Part shown: piece after piece, positions 27,887 through 36,809 of the stretch
How positions within the stretch are numbered: the first letter of the stretch is position 1
How the letters are laid out: every line of letters begins with the position of its first letter
From: 79-D21 sp964521575
GTDB taxonomy: Bacteria; Synergistota; Synergistia; Synergistales; 79-D21
NCBI GenBank assembly: GCA_964521575.1
Contig: CAZFSR010000004.1
Location: 111,668 to 175,667 of the forward strand
Direction: 5' to 3'
DNA: 64,000 nt
Position numbers and translations under genes: made by a program
The notes under the pieces: model-generated
The model's input: the letters and a program-made list of their open reading frames with translations, nothing else
Told to the model about the DNA's origin: nothing
The model's database searches: none

Positions 27887-28085
27887 AAAAGAGGGCCTCC
27901 CCATCCAGGGAGGTCCTCTTCATCTGCCAGTTCGAAGCCGGTCGTTCCGGCTTCTCTCCATTGCGTTCCGCGCTCTATCGAACGACTTTGCCGAGATCCG
28001 ATTTCCCGCAGTCCGCGTTCCGTGCGGAGCAGCGCCCGTTCGACGAACAGCCCGTTGCTCTGCTCCGTCGCTTCGAAACGGCCTA
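27887..28085 (-). repeat. Dispersed two-hairpin repeat, copy 8 (longest decayed copy)
   Basis: Both hairpins are intact. On the minus strand the adjoining sequence still encodes RFEATEQSNGLFVER and TERGLREI, as in the parent gene at 38726-38887. One extra base after the REI codons shifts the frame, and the front 18 or so codons are missing. It is therefore a 5'-truncated, frameshifted copy. Confidence 0.82.
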
Positions 28086-28151
28086 ATAATCTGTCCAGAG
28101 ATAAAGCTTTTCTGTGGTATCTCTACTTGCCCTCCCTCGCCCAGGTTGACC

Positions 28152-28178
28152 GGTCCAGTCTAACTAAATTAGTGGACC
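28152..28178. mobile_element. Inverted repeat at breakpoint of the recombinase remnant
   Basis: GGTCCA and TGGACC flank an AT-rich core (GTCTAACTAAATTAG). The sequence resembles the ends of some IS3- or IS481-type elements, and it lies within 15 bases of the premature stop of the recombinase remnant. No transposase is present, so this would be a solo end or scar. This is a weak call. Confidence 0.3.
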
Positions 28179-28190
28179 ATTTTTACGGGG

Positions 28191-28595
28191 CTATATCACC
28201 GGCAACGACAAGAGTCGTTTGATCGTCTCCATGGAGATGTTGACGACTCGGCCTTCCTCCCGTTTCTGCTTGAACTTGACCAGCGGGTTTGTCGTGTAGA
28301 CTCCCTCCTCCTCGATGCACCAGTCGATGAAGGCCTTGAGGTAGATCAGGTACAGGTTGTACGTGGTCGATCCCATCTTCCGGGCGAAGAACTTGAGCAG
28401 GCAGGCTTTGAGGTTTGCCTCCTCCCAGGCTTGCGGGTAGGTGCGGTAGAAGAACCCGACGTGCTGGCGGTAATCCAAAAGGGTCTGCTCGGAACGGCCC
28501 TGGGCGGTCTTGAAGTCGATGAGCCGTTCCAGGGCCTCCCCCCAGGTTGATGCCGCATGGCGCTGGAAACGCAGGACGTTGCTGGGTCTGGACAT
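28191..28595 (-). pseudogene. Truncated tyrosine recombinase (N-terminal part only)
   Basis: The 134 residues are highly similar, over their whole length up to ETIKRLLSLP, to the N-terminal SAM-like core-binding domain of the full recombinase at 57639-58586. Examples are IDFKTAQGRSEQT and KFFARKMG. The catalytic domain with the arginine, histidine and tyrosine residues is missing; the frame ends two codons after similarity is lost. GGAGGAG precedes the ATG, so the fragment may still be translated. It stands upstream of nothing recognisable and just downstream of the restriction operon. Confidence 0.85.
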
Positions 28596-28621
28596 GATGT
28601 TTTTCTCCTCCTTTCGAACGG

Positions 28622-28663
28622 AAAAGGGCACTTCCTGGCCATGGATGACCGGGAAATGCCCTT
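28622..28663. promoter_or_regulatory. Leader hairpin of the truncated recombinase, shared with 58612-58653
   Basis: AAAGGGCA and TGCCCTTT close a long bulged hairpin that also pairs CTTCCTGG with CCGGGAA. In the minus direction it ends in TTTTCC. It lies between the end of hsdR and the recombinase start and can terminate hsdR transcription or attenuate the recombinase. The same hairpin, plus the TTTGATT(A/T)AATAATATATATACGAAA sequence beside it, recurs upstream of the full recombinase. Confidence 0.65.
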
Positions 28664-28733
28664 TATTTGATTAAATAATATATATACGAAAGTGGAGGTG
28701 AGTTGGAAGAAAAGCCCGGAAAAAAACCCTAGA

Positions 28734-31685
28734 CTAGGCGCTCTTTTCTTCGTATGTCGCCTGGAAAATCACGTCAGACAACCACTTTTTGAAACTGGGA
28801 TTGTCGCTGAATTGCTTAAAAAGCTCGGTGTGGTCTGCCAAAAGGTCGATCATGACCCGTTGCAGGGCCGCGTCGTGTTCGATCCGGGCCGTTTTCTTGT
28901 CGTTGTTTCTCATGGCGTTCTGGTAAGCCACATCCGCCGCGACCTTTGCGGGAATTTCCTCGGCGATGACCTTGCCGATTTTGTCTCCGTCCTTCCATTC
29001 GATGTTCCCGAATTGATCGTTGAACGCCCTGATTATGTTGCTCAATCGATCCAACAACGGTTCCGACTTTGAGCCCACTCGTCCAGTGGGCACAGGCTCG
29101 ATTTCCCCATCCTGGTCAGGAAGGGGAATCCTCAGGCTGCTTTTCATCTCGACCCGGTAACTATCCATGTCAATCGCTTCAAGAATGCCTCGGGAGAGAT
29201 CTTCTTCTTTGGGAGCGGGCAGTTTCGGAATCAGGAAGTTCAAGAAGATCGAAAGCTTCTCCCAGTCGACATTCGAGTAAGGCAGGATAGAAGCCAGGAA
29301 ACTGTAGGTACGAACAAAGGCCTTTCCCTTGCCCTTGAAATCCACCTGTTCGTTTTCGTCCAGGTCAGCTTTGTAGTTGGCCACGCAAGCATCCAGAATC
29401 GGATCGAGTTTGTCGCGATCGGCACCGCCTAGATAGAGCTTCACAAGATTCTCGATCTTCTCTTGAGAGTAGACCTGGTAGCCATCGAGATCCGACTTGA
29501 GATCGTGGAGCTTGTTGGGATCAGTTTCATCGCTGAGGATGGTTGTGCGGTAATACGGCTCGAAAGCCAACTGGATGGTTTTTGAGTCGTTGTAGAAATC
29601 AAGCACGAAGGTATCGTGTTTTTGAGGGTGGGCACGATTGAGGCGCGAGAGGGTCTGGACCGCCTTTATGCCGGAGAGGGCCTTGTCCACGTACATGGTG
29701 TGCAGCAACGGTTCATCGTAGCCTGTCTGGAACTTGTCGGCGACGATCAGGAATCGGTAAGGGTCCTCCTGAATCCTGTCCCGAATCTGGCTGCTGGGAA
29801 AACCGTTCAACGAGGCCTCGGTGAGTTTCCTGCCGCCGTACTCGTACTCTCCGGAAAAGGCAACAATGGGCTCGTAGGGGCTCTTACACTCTCTGAGAGA
29901 AATCTTGAAGGCTTGGAAATACTGAATCGCCCGCTCAATTCCGTTGGTGACGACCATCGCCCTGGCCTGACCTCCGACTTTCCGAAGACCGATCACATTG
30001 TCGTGAAAATGGTTCAGCATGACTTCCGTCTTCTCGTGGATGGCATGGTCGTTGGATTCCACGTAGTGACGGAGCTTTTTCTGGGCTTTCTTGGCGTCGA
30101 AGAACGGGTCATCCTCTATCGTTTTGGTCAGGCGATAGAAACTCTCCACCGGTGTGTAGTTCTTTAGCACGTCCAGGATGAAACCTTCCTGGATTGCCTG
30201 CTTCATGGTGTAGCTGTGGAAAGGAAGGTGCTTTATGGTGCCGTCTGGTTGTGGATCCGCATCGCCGAAGATCTCCAGGGTCTTGTTTTTCGGGGTCGCG
30301 GTGAAGGCAAAATAGCTGGCGTTGGTCACCATCTTTCGGCCTTCCATAATCCTGTTGATCTTGTCCTCGGCCGTCTCTTCCTCTTGCCCGTCGGGAACAT
30401 TCTCCTCCAGCACGCGGTTCATGGCCGCAGTCGTTTTGCCTCCCTGGCTCGAATGGGCTTCGTCGATCAGGATGGCGAACTTGCTTTTACGGTGTTCGTT
30501 GCCGATCTCATCAAGGATGTACGGAAACTTCTGCACCGTGGTGATGATGATTTTCTTCCCGGCTTTGAGGAATCGGCGCAAGTCTCCAGAATGTTCGGCA
30601 TGCCCGACGGTGACCGAAACCTGGGCAAACTGCTTGATGGTGTCACGTATCTGCTTGTCGAGTACCTGACGGTCGGTGACCACGATGACCGAATCGAAGA
30701 TCGCCCTGCTTTCCTGCTCCAGGCCCACGAGTTGGTGGGCCAGCCATGCGATGGAGTTGCTTTTGCCGCTGCCCGCCGAGTGCTGGATGAGGTAGCGTTT
30801 GCCGACCCCGCTTTCTCTGGCATCGGCAAGTAGCATTCGCACCACCTTCAATTGGTGATACCGGGGGAAGATCTGTCTCGATTTTCTCCTGCCTGACTTC
30901 TCGTCTTTTTCTTCGACGACTTGGGCGTAGTTTTCCAGGATGTCGGTCAACCCTTCCTTGGAGAGGGTCTCCTTCCAGAGGTAGTCCGTGGCAAGGCCAT
31001 CGGGATTGGGTGGGTTGCCGGCTCCGTCGTTGTAGCCCTTGTTGAAGGGGAGAAACCATGAATCCTTGCCCTTTAGGTGGGTACAAAAACGCACCTCATG
31101 ATCGTCCACGGCAAAATGGACGACACAGCGGCCGAACTGGAACAGCAATTCTTTAGGGTCTCGGTCCCGCTGGTATTGCTGGACGGCATCGAAAACCGTC
31201 TGCTTGGTGAGCTTGTTCTTGAGTTCAAAGGTCGAGATCGGCAGGCCGTTGATGAACACGGCCATATCGAGGGCAAGCGCGGTTTCGTTATGACTGTATC
31301 GGAGTTGGCGAGTGACGCTGAAGATGTTGGCTTTGAAAGACTCCTCTGCTTTTCGGTTGCCCGGAGTCGGTGTACCGTAAAAAAGGTCCACATGCGCCGG
31401 GCCATGCTTGATGCCCTGCCGCAGGCAGTCCACCACACCACGCTTTGCGATTTCACCCTGCAACCTGTGCAGGAACTGGTTGCGCTTTGGGCCTTCCGCA
31501 GCAAGGCCGAGTGTTTCGTAGCTACCTGGCTGGGTAGCGGAAAGGAATTTCAACAGTTTGTCCAGATCGACGGCATGTTCCCGATCGTAATCTTGCGGGT
31601 CCCCCTGAACATACCCTCCCTGGTTGACGAGAGAGGTGACGATGATCGTTTCCAGCCCCTTTTCGCTGGTGTCAGTCGGTTTCAT
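28734..31685 (-). CDS. hsdR: Type I restriction enzyme, R (restriction/translocase) subunit
   Basis: The product of about 983 residues has a typical HsdR plan. An N-terminal nuclease region carries FELKNKLTKQTVFDAVQQY (the ELK part of the PD-ExK site). An SF2 translocase follows with Walker A HSAGSGKSNSIAWLA near residue 295 and DEAH in ILIDEAHSSQGGK near 410. Motif VI-like sequence is TLSRLNRAHPQKHDTFVLDF, and the C-terminal region is helical. With HsdM and HsdS it forms the complex that translocates and cuts unmodified DNA. I prefer the ATG at 31685; a GTG at 31700 is five codons earlier. The start overlaps the hsdS 3' end, so the operon is coupled. Confidence 0.95.
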   Translation of the reverse strand: MKPTDTSEKGLETIIVTSLVNQGGYVQGDPQDYDREHAVDLDKLLKFLSATQPGSYETLGLAAEGPKRNQFLHRLQGEIAKRGVVDCLRQGIKHGPAHVDLFYGTPTPGNRKAEESFKANIFSVTRQLRYSHNETALALDMAVFINGLPISTFELKNKLTKQTVFDAVQQYQRDRDPKELLFQFGRCVVHFAVDDHEVRFCTHLKGKDSWFLPFNKGYNDGAGNPPNPDGLATDYLWKETLSKEGLTDILENYAQVVEEKDEKSGRRKSRQIFPRYHQLKVVRMLLADARESGVGKRYLIQHSAGSGKSNSIAWLAHQLVGLEQESRAIFDSVIVVTDRQVLDKQIRDTIKQFAQVSVTVGHAEHSGDLRRFLKAGKKIIITTVQKFPYILDEIGNEHRKSKFAILIDEAHSSQGGKTTAAMNRVLEENVPDGQEEETAEDKINRIMEGRKMVTNASYFAFTATPKNKTLEIFGDADPQPDGTIKHLPFHSYTMKQAIQEGFILDVLKNYTPVESFYRLTKTIEDDPFFDAKKAQKKLRHYVESNDHAIHEKTEVMLNHFHDNVIGLRKVGGQARAMVVTNGIERAIQYFQAFKISLRECKSPYEPIVAFSGEYEYGGRKLTEASLNGFPSSQIRDRIQEDPYRFLIVADKFQTGYDEPLLHTMYVDKALSGIKAVQTLSRLNRAHPQKHDTFVLDFYNDSKTIQLAFEPYYRTTILSDETDPNKLHDLKSDLDGYQVYSQEKIENLVKLYLGGADRDKLDPILDACVANYKADLDENEQVDFKGKGKAFVRTYSFLASILPYSNVDWEKLSIFLNFLIPKLPAPKEEDLSRGILEAIDMDSYRVEMKSSLRIPLPDQDGEIEPVPTGRVGSKSEPLLDRLSNIIRAFNDQFGNIEWKDGDKIGKVIAEEIPAKVAADVAYQNAMRNNDKKTARIEHDAALQRVMIDLLADHTELFKQFSDNPSFKKWLSDVIFQATYEEKSA

Positions 31686-33069
31686 CCTTTTCACCCTCAT
31701 CCTCGATGACGTCGTCTTGCTCTATCGACTCCTCATCCAGTTCAGGGAGTTCTTCCTCAGGAATCTCAGGGACCTCGATGTCCCGCACATCCACCTGACC
31801 GGTGACCACATCGGAGATCAGGCGGGTGCGGTATTCGCGTATCAGTTCAATCTCGCGCTCGGCCAGAGAGATCTTTTTTTCAATAGTCTTCGAAGAATCG
31901 GCGATAAATTCCAAGATTGCTTGTTGTTCCTCGAAGGATTTCGGGTAGGCCAAATGTAAGGTGCTCAGTTTTGTTTCCGCTATAGCCGGATAAGCAACAC
32001 CTATCGACTCTGTAATAACCCGATCAATGAAATTATCGCTTTGAATTAGCAATCCCAAAAAAGGCGGATGTAGTTCCTTCTTAGGCGTTAGCACGGCAAA
32101 ACCTGTCGACGCGATCCAGTCGTCGACTTCATCAGAAACGTAATAAACCGCCTTAAGGTAGGTCCGGACCGTGGAAAGGATAGTGTCACCTTTTTTTAGC
32201 ACTCTTCTTGCACGAGAAGGAGCCTGGCTAAAACAGAGTTTCTCTGGCTCTCCTGTGAAACGGCCGGTCCCCACTGAGCTTATATCGAAATATTTGAACG
32301 TGTAACTCCCATCGGTTGATTCGGGTAAGGTGCGAACATTGATGCTGGCAAGATGTTTGAGCGGGGCAACACCCCAATGCTCCGGTATATCCCCGATCCA
32401 TTCCACGCCGCTGGGCTTGAGCTTGACATCTGGGTTTAACCCCCGCGTCACAGCCTGGTTGATGATGTTCTGTTTCTGTTCCCTGAGCAGTTCGATCAGC
32501 CGTCGCCTATTGCGAACTAACTTGCTGGTTTGTGCGGAGAGGGAATCGATAAATCTAAGAATCTGCCTTTGTTCATCTGGTGGTGGAACAAAGGCACGAA
32601 TTGAATAAAAATCATCCGTGTAAAGTCGCCAGAAGCCTTTTACGATGCCCTTCGCTGATTTGGTAAATTCCGTGATGAATAGCGGGCTTTTAAATAAATA
32701 TTCAAAAAATCTCGGATTGTCGGCAGATATTGGTCGAAGAACCGTGTAGTCAGGGCTAACAACTCCAGACTGCTTCGCATGAGCAAAGACACCCAAATGA
32801 GCCTTTAACCGATTCAGGACTAGGTCGCCATCTTCGCAGAGTTTTCCCCCTGCATACGATTCTGACTGCAAGCGCTTCTTATCTATTTTTGAGCTGGCAA
32901 TAAGTCCCTGCTTCTGGCTCATCGATAGATGAGTTTCGTGTCCATCTTTAGAACGTTCATCCACTTCTCGAAATAGGTATCTGCAACGATGGACCGACCA
33001 TTGAACGGGAATCTTCGTGGCCGCAGGGCTACTGGATTCCTTGTATTCTGTGTACGAGGCCAGTTTCAT
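31672..33069 (-). CDS. hsdS: Type I restriction enzyme, S (specificity) subunit
   Basis: The 465-residue product has two target-recognition domains (roughly residues 20-165 and 220-360). Each is followed by a conserved coiled-coil helix: PPPDEQRQILRFIDSLSAQTSKLV near residue 168 and SFEEQQAILEFIADSSKTIEKK near 385. The first half ends with KLKPSGVEWIGDIPEHWG, the standard boundary of the second domain. It sets the bipartite DNA site for the complex. The C-terminus has an unusually acidic tail of about 45 residues (EIPEEELPELDEESIEQ). It overlaps hsdM by ATGA and hsdR by 14 bases. Confidence 0.94.
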   Translation of the reverse strand: MKLASYTEYKESSSPAATKIPVQWSVHRCRYLFREVDERSKDGHETHLSMSQKQGLIASSKIDKKRLQSESYAGGKLCEDGDLVLNRLKAHLGVFAHAKQSGVVSPDYTVLRPISADNPRFFEYLFKSPLFITEFTKSAKGIVKGFWRLYTDDFYSIRAFVPPPDEQRQILRFIDSLSAQTSKLVRNRRRLIELLREQKQNIINQAVTRGLNPDVKLKPSGVEWIGDIPEHWGVAPLKHLASINVRTLPESTDGSYTFKYFDISSVGTGRFTGEPEKLCFSQAPSRARRVLKKGDTILSTVRTYLKAVYYVSDEVDDWIASTGFAVLTPKKELHPPFLGLLIQSDNFIDRVITESIGVAYPAIAETKLSTLHLAYPKSFEEQQAILEFIADSSKTIEKKISLAEREIELIREYRTRLISDVVTGQVDVRDIEVPEIPEEELPELDEESIEQDDVIEDEGEKDETD

Positions 33070-35201
33070 AAATTTGCCTCCCCGACAATCTGTTCCAGCA
33101 GCCCCTCGGCCTCCCGCTCCAAGGCGCAGATATCGGCCTTGATTTCCTCCAAGGTGCGCATGGCTGCGGGGCGGTAGAAATGGCGGGTGAAGGAGATTTC
33201 GTAACCAACCTGGGTTTTCTCGGGATCGATCCAGGCATCCGGGATGTAAGGCAATACCTCACGACGGAAGAACGCCTCTATACCCCCCTCTTCCAGCAAT
33301 GGCACCTGTTCGGTGTCACGCAGGGCGGTATCCGGTTCATATTCGACCACGCAAGACTTGCCGTCTATTTCCATTTCGAAAAGGCCATGAATGGGATCAG
33401 CTGTGACCTTCCCTGGCTTATGAATCTTTTTGATCACCGGCACAGCAGTTTCGCAAGTGTCGCAAAGTCCGCTTTGCAGAAGGTTCTTCCGTTTTGCAGT
33501 GAGCTTGACACCATGCCTATCGGCATCCGTTTCGCAGGCATCCATAAAAACATTGAAATCCAGATGCGGGCCGATTCCAAAAAGACCGGCCACACGGCGG
33601 GCCACGTTCGCCAACGGACCTTCCTTCTCCTTGGTACAGGTCCGCTCAAACCTCTCCAGACGAACTGGACCTAGGTCCACGGCTAGACGCAGTGGGCGTT
33701 CCACCGTCACCTTCCAGTAACCGAACGCCTCGTTAGGAAAGATTTTTGATTTCTCGGTCTCGACCGGATTTAGGATCAGGTCGGAGATAGTGCAGATGTA
33801 CTCTTCGGAAAGCTCGCAATTTTTCTTACCGAGGTTGCGGCGCAAAGGCACATACCATTCGGTGGCATCGATGAGTTGGACCTTGCCGCGTCGCTCTTCG
33901 CTCTTGCGGTTGGTGAGCACCCAGATGTAGGTGGCAATGCCGGTGTTGTAAAACATGTTCTCCGGCAGGGCGATGATGGCCTCAAGCCAATCATTCTCGA
34001 TGATCCATCTTCGGATGTTGCTCTCCCCCTGCCCGGCGTCGCCGGTAAATAGGGACGAACCGTTGTGGACCTCGGCAATGCGGCTGCCGAGGTCGGTGGT
34101 GTGCTTCATCTTGGAGAGCTTATTGACCAGAAACATTAGCTGCCCATCGGATGACCGAGTGATCATCTTATACTCCGGGTCACCGGCGTGTTGAGTGACA
34201 AAGCGGGGATCCTTGATTTCACCCTTGCCGCCCAAGCGCTCCAGATCGGTCTTCCAGCTTTTGCCGTAGGGCGGATTGGAGAGCATGAAATCGAACTCCT
34301 GCGACGGGAATGCATCGTTGGAAAGTGTTGAGCCGTACTTCATGTTCTCAGCCTCGGCCCCCTGGCCCTTGAGCAGCATGTCGGCCTTAGTGATGGCATA
34401 GGTTTCCGGATTGATTTCCTGACCGTAAAGGTGGATTTTAACCCTCTTGCCGTGGCTATAAGCCAATTCCTTCAAGCGCTCCTCCGCCACGGTGAGCATG
34501 CCTCCCGTGCCGCAAGCTCCGTCGTAGACCAGATAGGTGCCGGATTCGATTCGATCTGCGATCGGCAAGAAAATGAGATCGGCCATAAGCCTGACCACAT
34601 CCCGTGGCGTAAAGTGCTCACCGGCTTCTTCGTTGTTCTCTTCGTTGAAGCGCCGGATCAGTTCCTCGAAGATGGTTCCCATGGCGTGATTGTCCAGAGC
34701 CGGAAGCAACTCGTTACCGTCTGCATCCAATACCGGCTTCGGGCTGAGGTTTATACGGGTATCGAGGAATTTTTCTATAAGGTGGCCGAGGATATCGGCT
34801 TCGATCAGTGTGGGAATCTGGTTGCGGAACTTGAACTTCTCAAGGATCTCCTGGACGTTGGGTGAAAAGCCATCCAAATAGGCCTCGAAGTCGGCCTTGA
34901 GTTGCTGTTGTTTGGCGCGGTTCTTCAGATCCCGCAGGGTAAAAGGCGAGACGTTGTAAAAAGCCTCACCGGAGGCCTGACAGAGAGCAACGTGTTGGTT
35001 TGCCACCCCTGCTCCGTCTAGATGCTTCTTCATGGCAAGAACCTTTTCCTTGCTCGACTCCAAAAGCGCGTCAAGGCGACGAATGACTGTCATCGGCAAA
35101 ATCACGTCACGATACTTCCCGCGCACGTAGACATCCCGTAAAACGTCATCGGCAATACCCCAGATAAAATTCACGATGCTGTTATAGGTCACATGGTTCA
35201 T
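33066..35201 (-). CDS. hsdM: Type I restriction enzyme, M (adenine methyltransferase) subunit
   Basis: The 711-residue product contains an N-terminal helical HsdM domain and the methyltransferase core. Motif I is VYDGACGTGGML near residue 220 and motif IV is MLSNPPYGKSW near 305, the NPPY type of N6-adenine methylases. The last 190 residues form an extra C-terminal region, making it longer than the classic EcoKI-type subunit (about 530), though such long forms are known. It methylates the host site and is required for restriction. An AAGGGG ribosome site precedes the ATG. The gene order hsdM-hsdS-hsdR with overlaps indicates one operon. Confidence 0.95.
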   Translation of the reverse strand: MNHVTYNSIVNFIWGIADDVLRDVYVRGKYRDVILPMTVIRRLDALLESSKEKVLAMKKHLDGAGVANQHVALCQASGEAFYNVSPFTLRDLKNRAKQQQLKADFEAYLDGFSPNVQEILEKFKFRNQIPTLIEADILGHLIEKFLDTRINLSPKPVLDADGNELLPALDNHAMGTIFEELIRRFNEENNEEAGEHFTPRDVVRLMADLIFLPIADRIESGTYLVYDGACGTGGMLTVAEERLKELAYSHGKRVKIHLYGQEINPETYAITKADMLLKGQGAEAENMKYGSTLSNDAFPSQEFDFMLSNPPYGKSWKTDLERLGGKGEIKDPRFVTQHAGDPEYKMITRSSDGQLMFLVNKLSKMKHTTDLGSRIAEVHNGSSLFTGDAGQGESNIRRWIIENDWLEAIIALPENMFYNTGIATYIWVLTNRKSEERRGKVQLIDATEWYVPLRRNLGKKNCELSEEYICTISDLILNPVETEKSKIFPNEAFGYWKVTVERPLRLAVDLGPVRLERFERTCTKEKEGPLANVARRVAGLFGIGPHLDFNVFMDACETDADRHGVKLTAKRKNLLQSGLCDTCETAVPVIKKIHKPGKVTADPIHGLFEMEIDGKSCVVEYEPDTALRDTEQVPLLEEGGIEAFFRREVLPYIPDAWIDPEKTQVGYEISFTRHFYRPAAMRTLEEIKADICALEREAEGLLEQIVGEANL

Positions 35202-35634
35202 AGGCCGTCGTTACCCCTTTCTAAGCTCGTTGACTTTTACAGCTACCGCAGACCACAAAGGGATTTATAAGGTTAGGTTAATCCATCATGCGGATTCGAT
35301 TATAAACCCAGGATGGGGATGTTCCTAGATTAGAGTGCTTCCTGAAGAAGACGACGTAGTACGGGGCTACTGGTAAAGGCACCGGAAGGGCTTCCCATTT
35401 TTTCAGGGGCTTCTTACTAAGCAGCCTGGCTCGTGAAAAGTCGAAAACCCGGCATGTAGGGCCAACCTCACCCGACCACCCGGTTTCCCTCTCCTCGGCG
35501 GACTGATGTCATAAGTAAAGCTTTTTACAACCGCCAAGAACCCGTAAAACAGCCATTCCTTGGTTTTTTCTCCACAAGTTTCCTGCCTAACGCAACGTTG
35601 CGGTCCGCGGAACATCAACGCAAAACGCTTGTGG
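35202..35634. other. Gap between hsdM and an AT-rich orphan gene
   Basis: The 433 bases show no convincing gene. A 71-codon open frame at 35403-35618 on the minus strand has implausible composition. The segment near 35430-35480 (CGAAAACCCGGCATG...CCACCCGG) resembles one at 36500-36550 (TTGAAACCCCGGCAGAGCGG), on the other side of the orphan gene, and may mark the ends of that insertion. Confidence 0.4.
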
Positions 35635-36222
35635 TTACGGCCCCATTATGCAAATAACATTTGTCCCTCTATTATGCTCCATCATTTTATTAATTCTTTC
35701 AACGAAACGTCTATAAAAATCAACAACAACATGAATGTTCTTTTTTATTGCTTGAGGTTGATCGTTTTTATTAACATGATAATCCTCGGAATCATACTCT
35801 ACCATGTAGTTGATGGAATATCTTTCTACTAATTTTTCTACTATAGGTTTTAAATATTCATTATCATAATCGGATTCCAACAAATTTGCCGTTTTCTCTA
35901 TTTCATCCAGCATCTTTCCGATAGAGTCATATGTGTAGAAATTATGTTCAAGATACCATCCAAAACCCTCAACATAAGCATACTCCTCACCATCTATACG
36001 ATATTCAATGCGCCATTTGTTGAAGGGAAGCTCTGCATCGAAATACTTAAGAAAGAAATACTCCAAAAAGTGCACAAAATGATCCTCATCTAGTGAGATC
36101 TCTTCCGGCAGCTTTTCTACATCTTCCGAACCGATATTATATTTTTTATGCACGACAACCGGGTAAATCCAAAAGCATGCTCCTCCATCGTGTCCTTCTG
36201 TTATTTCTAGTCTATATGTCAA
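35635..36222 (-). CDS. AT-rich hypothetical protein next to the restriction operon
   Basis: I do not recognise the 195-residue product. It is acidic and aromatic-rich (EDHFVHFLEYFFLKYFD, EEYAYVEGFGWYLEHN), with no signal peptide or membrane helix. Its base composition is much more AT-rich than its neighbours, which points to recent transfer. The start is a TTG at 36222 with an excellent AAAGGAGGTGA six bases upstream, so the gene is surely translated. Small acidic orphans of this kind are often immunity or anti-restriction proteins, but nothing in the sequence shows that here. Confidence 0.75.
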   Translation of the reverse strand: MTYRLEITEGHDGGACFWIYPVVVHKKYNIGSEDVEKLPEEISLDEDHFVHFLEYFFLKYFDAELPFNKWRIEYRIDGEEYAYVEGFGWYLEHNFYTYDSIGKMLDEIEKTANLLESDYDNEYLKPIVEKLVERYSINYMVEYDSEDYHVNKNDQPQAIKKNIHVVVDFYRRFVERINKMMEHNRGTNVICIMGP

Positions 36223-36597
36223 GACCAGTCACCTCCTTTATGTATTCTTCTTTATTTCCAACTCAAGCCGTCACCCTATCGTGAAAAGTGCCCTAGGCTT
36301 TTACTGATGATTAAAGAATCAGAAGCTCCTCTGTGGCTCCCTTTGCTCATTGACAACCCGCTCGCCAAATCCGCCCCTATTCAGCTATTCTAAGAAACAG
36401 CCTATCTTCCATTAACGACAACATAAGGCGGAGCGATAAAGCTAGATGTGACAAGGGTTTGTCTTCTTTTCAGTGATTCCTCCTGAAAAGACCGCATCCG
36501 TAAAAACTTGAAACCCCGGCAGAGCGGGATCAACCTCAACCGGTCAACTAGCGGATAAAAGAGGGGCTCTCTGCTCCCCTTAGAGCTTTTGCCTTGC
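36223..36597. other. Gap with terminator, otherwise empty
   Basis: The 375 bases hold the minus-strand terminator at 36556-36583 and the promoter region of the AT-rich orphan gene. No further gene, RNA or repeat family member is visible apart from the segment at 36500-36550 that resembles 35430-35480. Confidence 0.45.
36556..36583 (-). terminator. Terminator after the amidohydrolase operon
   Basis: On the minus strand AAGGGG and CCCCTC form a stem around AGCAGAGAG, followed by TTTTAT. It lies 15 bases after the stop of the 65-residue gene. Confidence 0.55.
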
Positions 36598-36795
36598 CTA
36601 GGCTAAATCCGGGTCCTTGTCTATGAATCCATCCGGGTAAGGGTCGTTATCCGCTATTCTTCGTCTGATATTCCTTAAAATCTGCTTCGCCGAAATACCC
36701 TCCGAAAATACCAGGGGGAAATCTAGCCCGAACTTGGTTCGGTATTCCTCCATCGCCCTTGAAACTTCTTCGTTGACCTCTTTCGGTTGGCTCAT
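36598..36795 (-). CDS. Small hypothetical protein (65 residues)
   Basis: The product is small, charged and helical (MSQPKEVNEEVSRAMEEYRT), without a known motif. The gene starts 14 bases after the amidohydrolase stop with AAGGGAAGGGG as ribosome site, so it is part of the same transcript, and a terminator follows. It may be an accessory protein of the amidohydrolase; the function is unknown. Confidence 0.65.
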   Translation of the reverse strand: MSQPKEVNEEVSRAMEEYRTKFGLDFPLVFSEGISAKQILRNIRRRIADNDPYPDGFIDKDPDLA

Positions 36796-36809
36796 CGCGG
36801 CCCCTTCCC

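Larger units (their letters stand above)
27736..28190. other. Gap with repeat copy 8 and a mobile-element junction
   Basis: The 455-base gap holds repeat copy 8 and, near its right end, an inverted repeat at 28152-28178 directly next to the point where the recombinase remnant loses similarity to the full-length copy. No gene is visible. Confidence 0.5.

Noticed and set aside
35403..35618. A 71-codon minus-strand frame upstream of hsdM
   Set aside because: No ribosome site and implausible residue composition.
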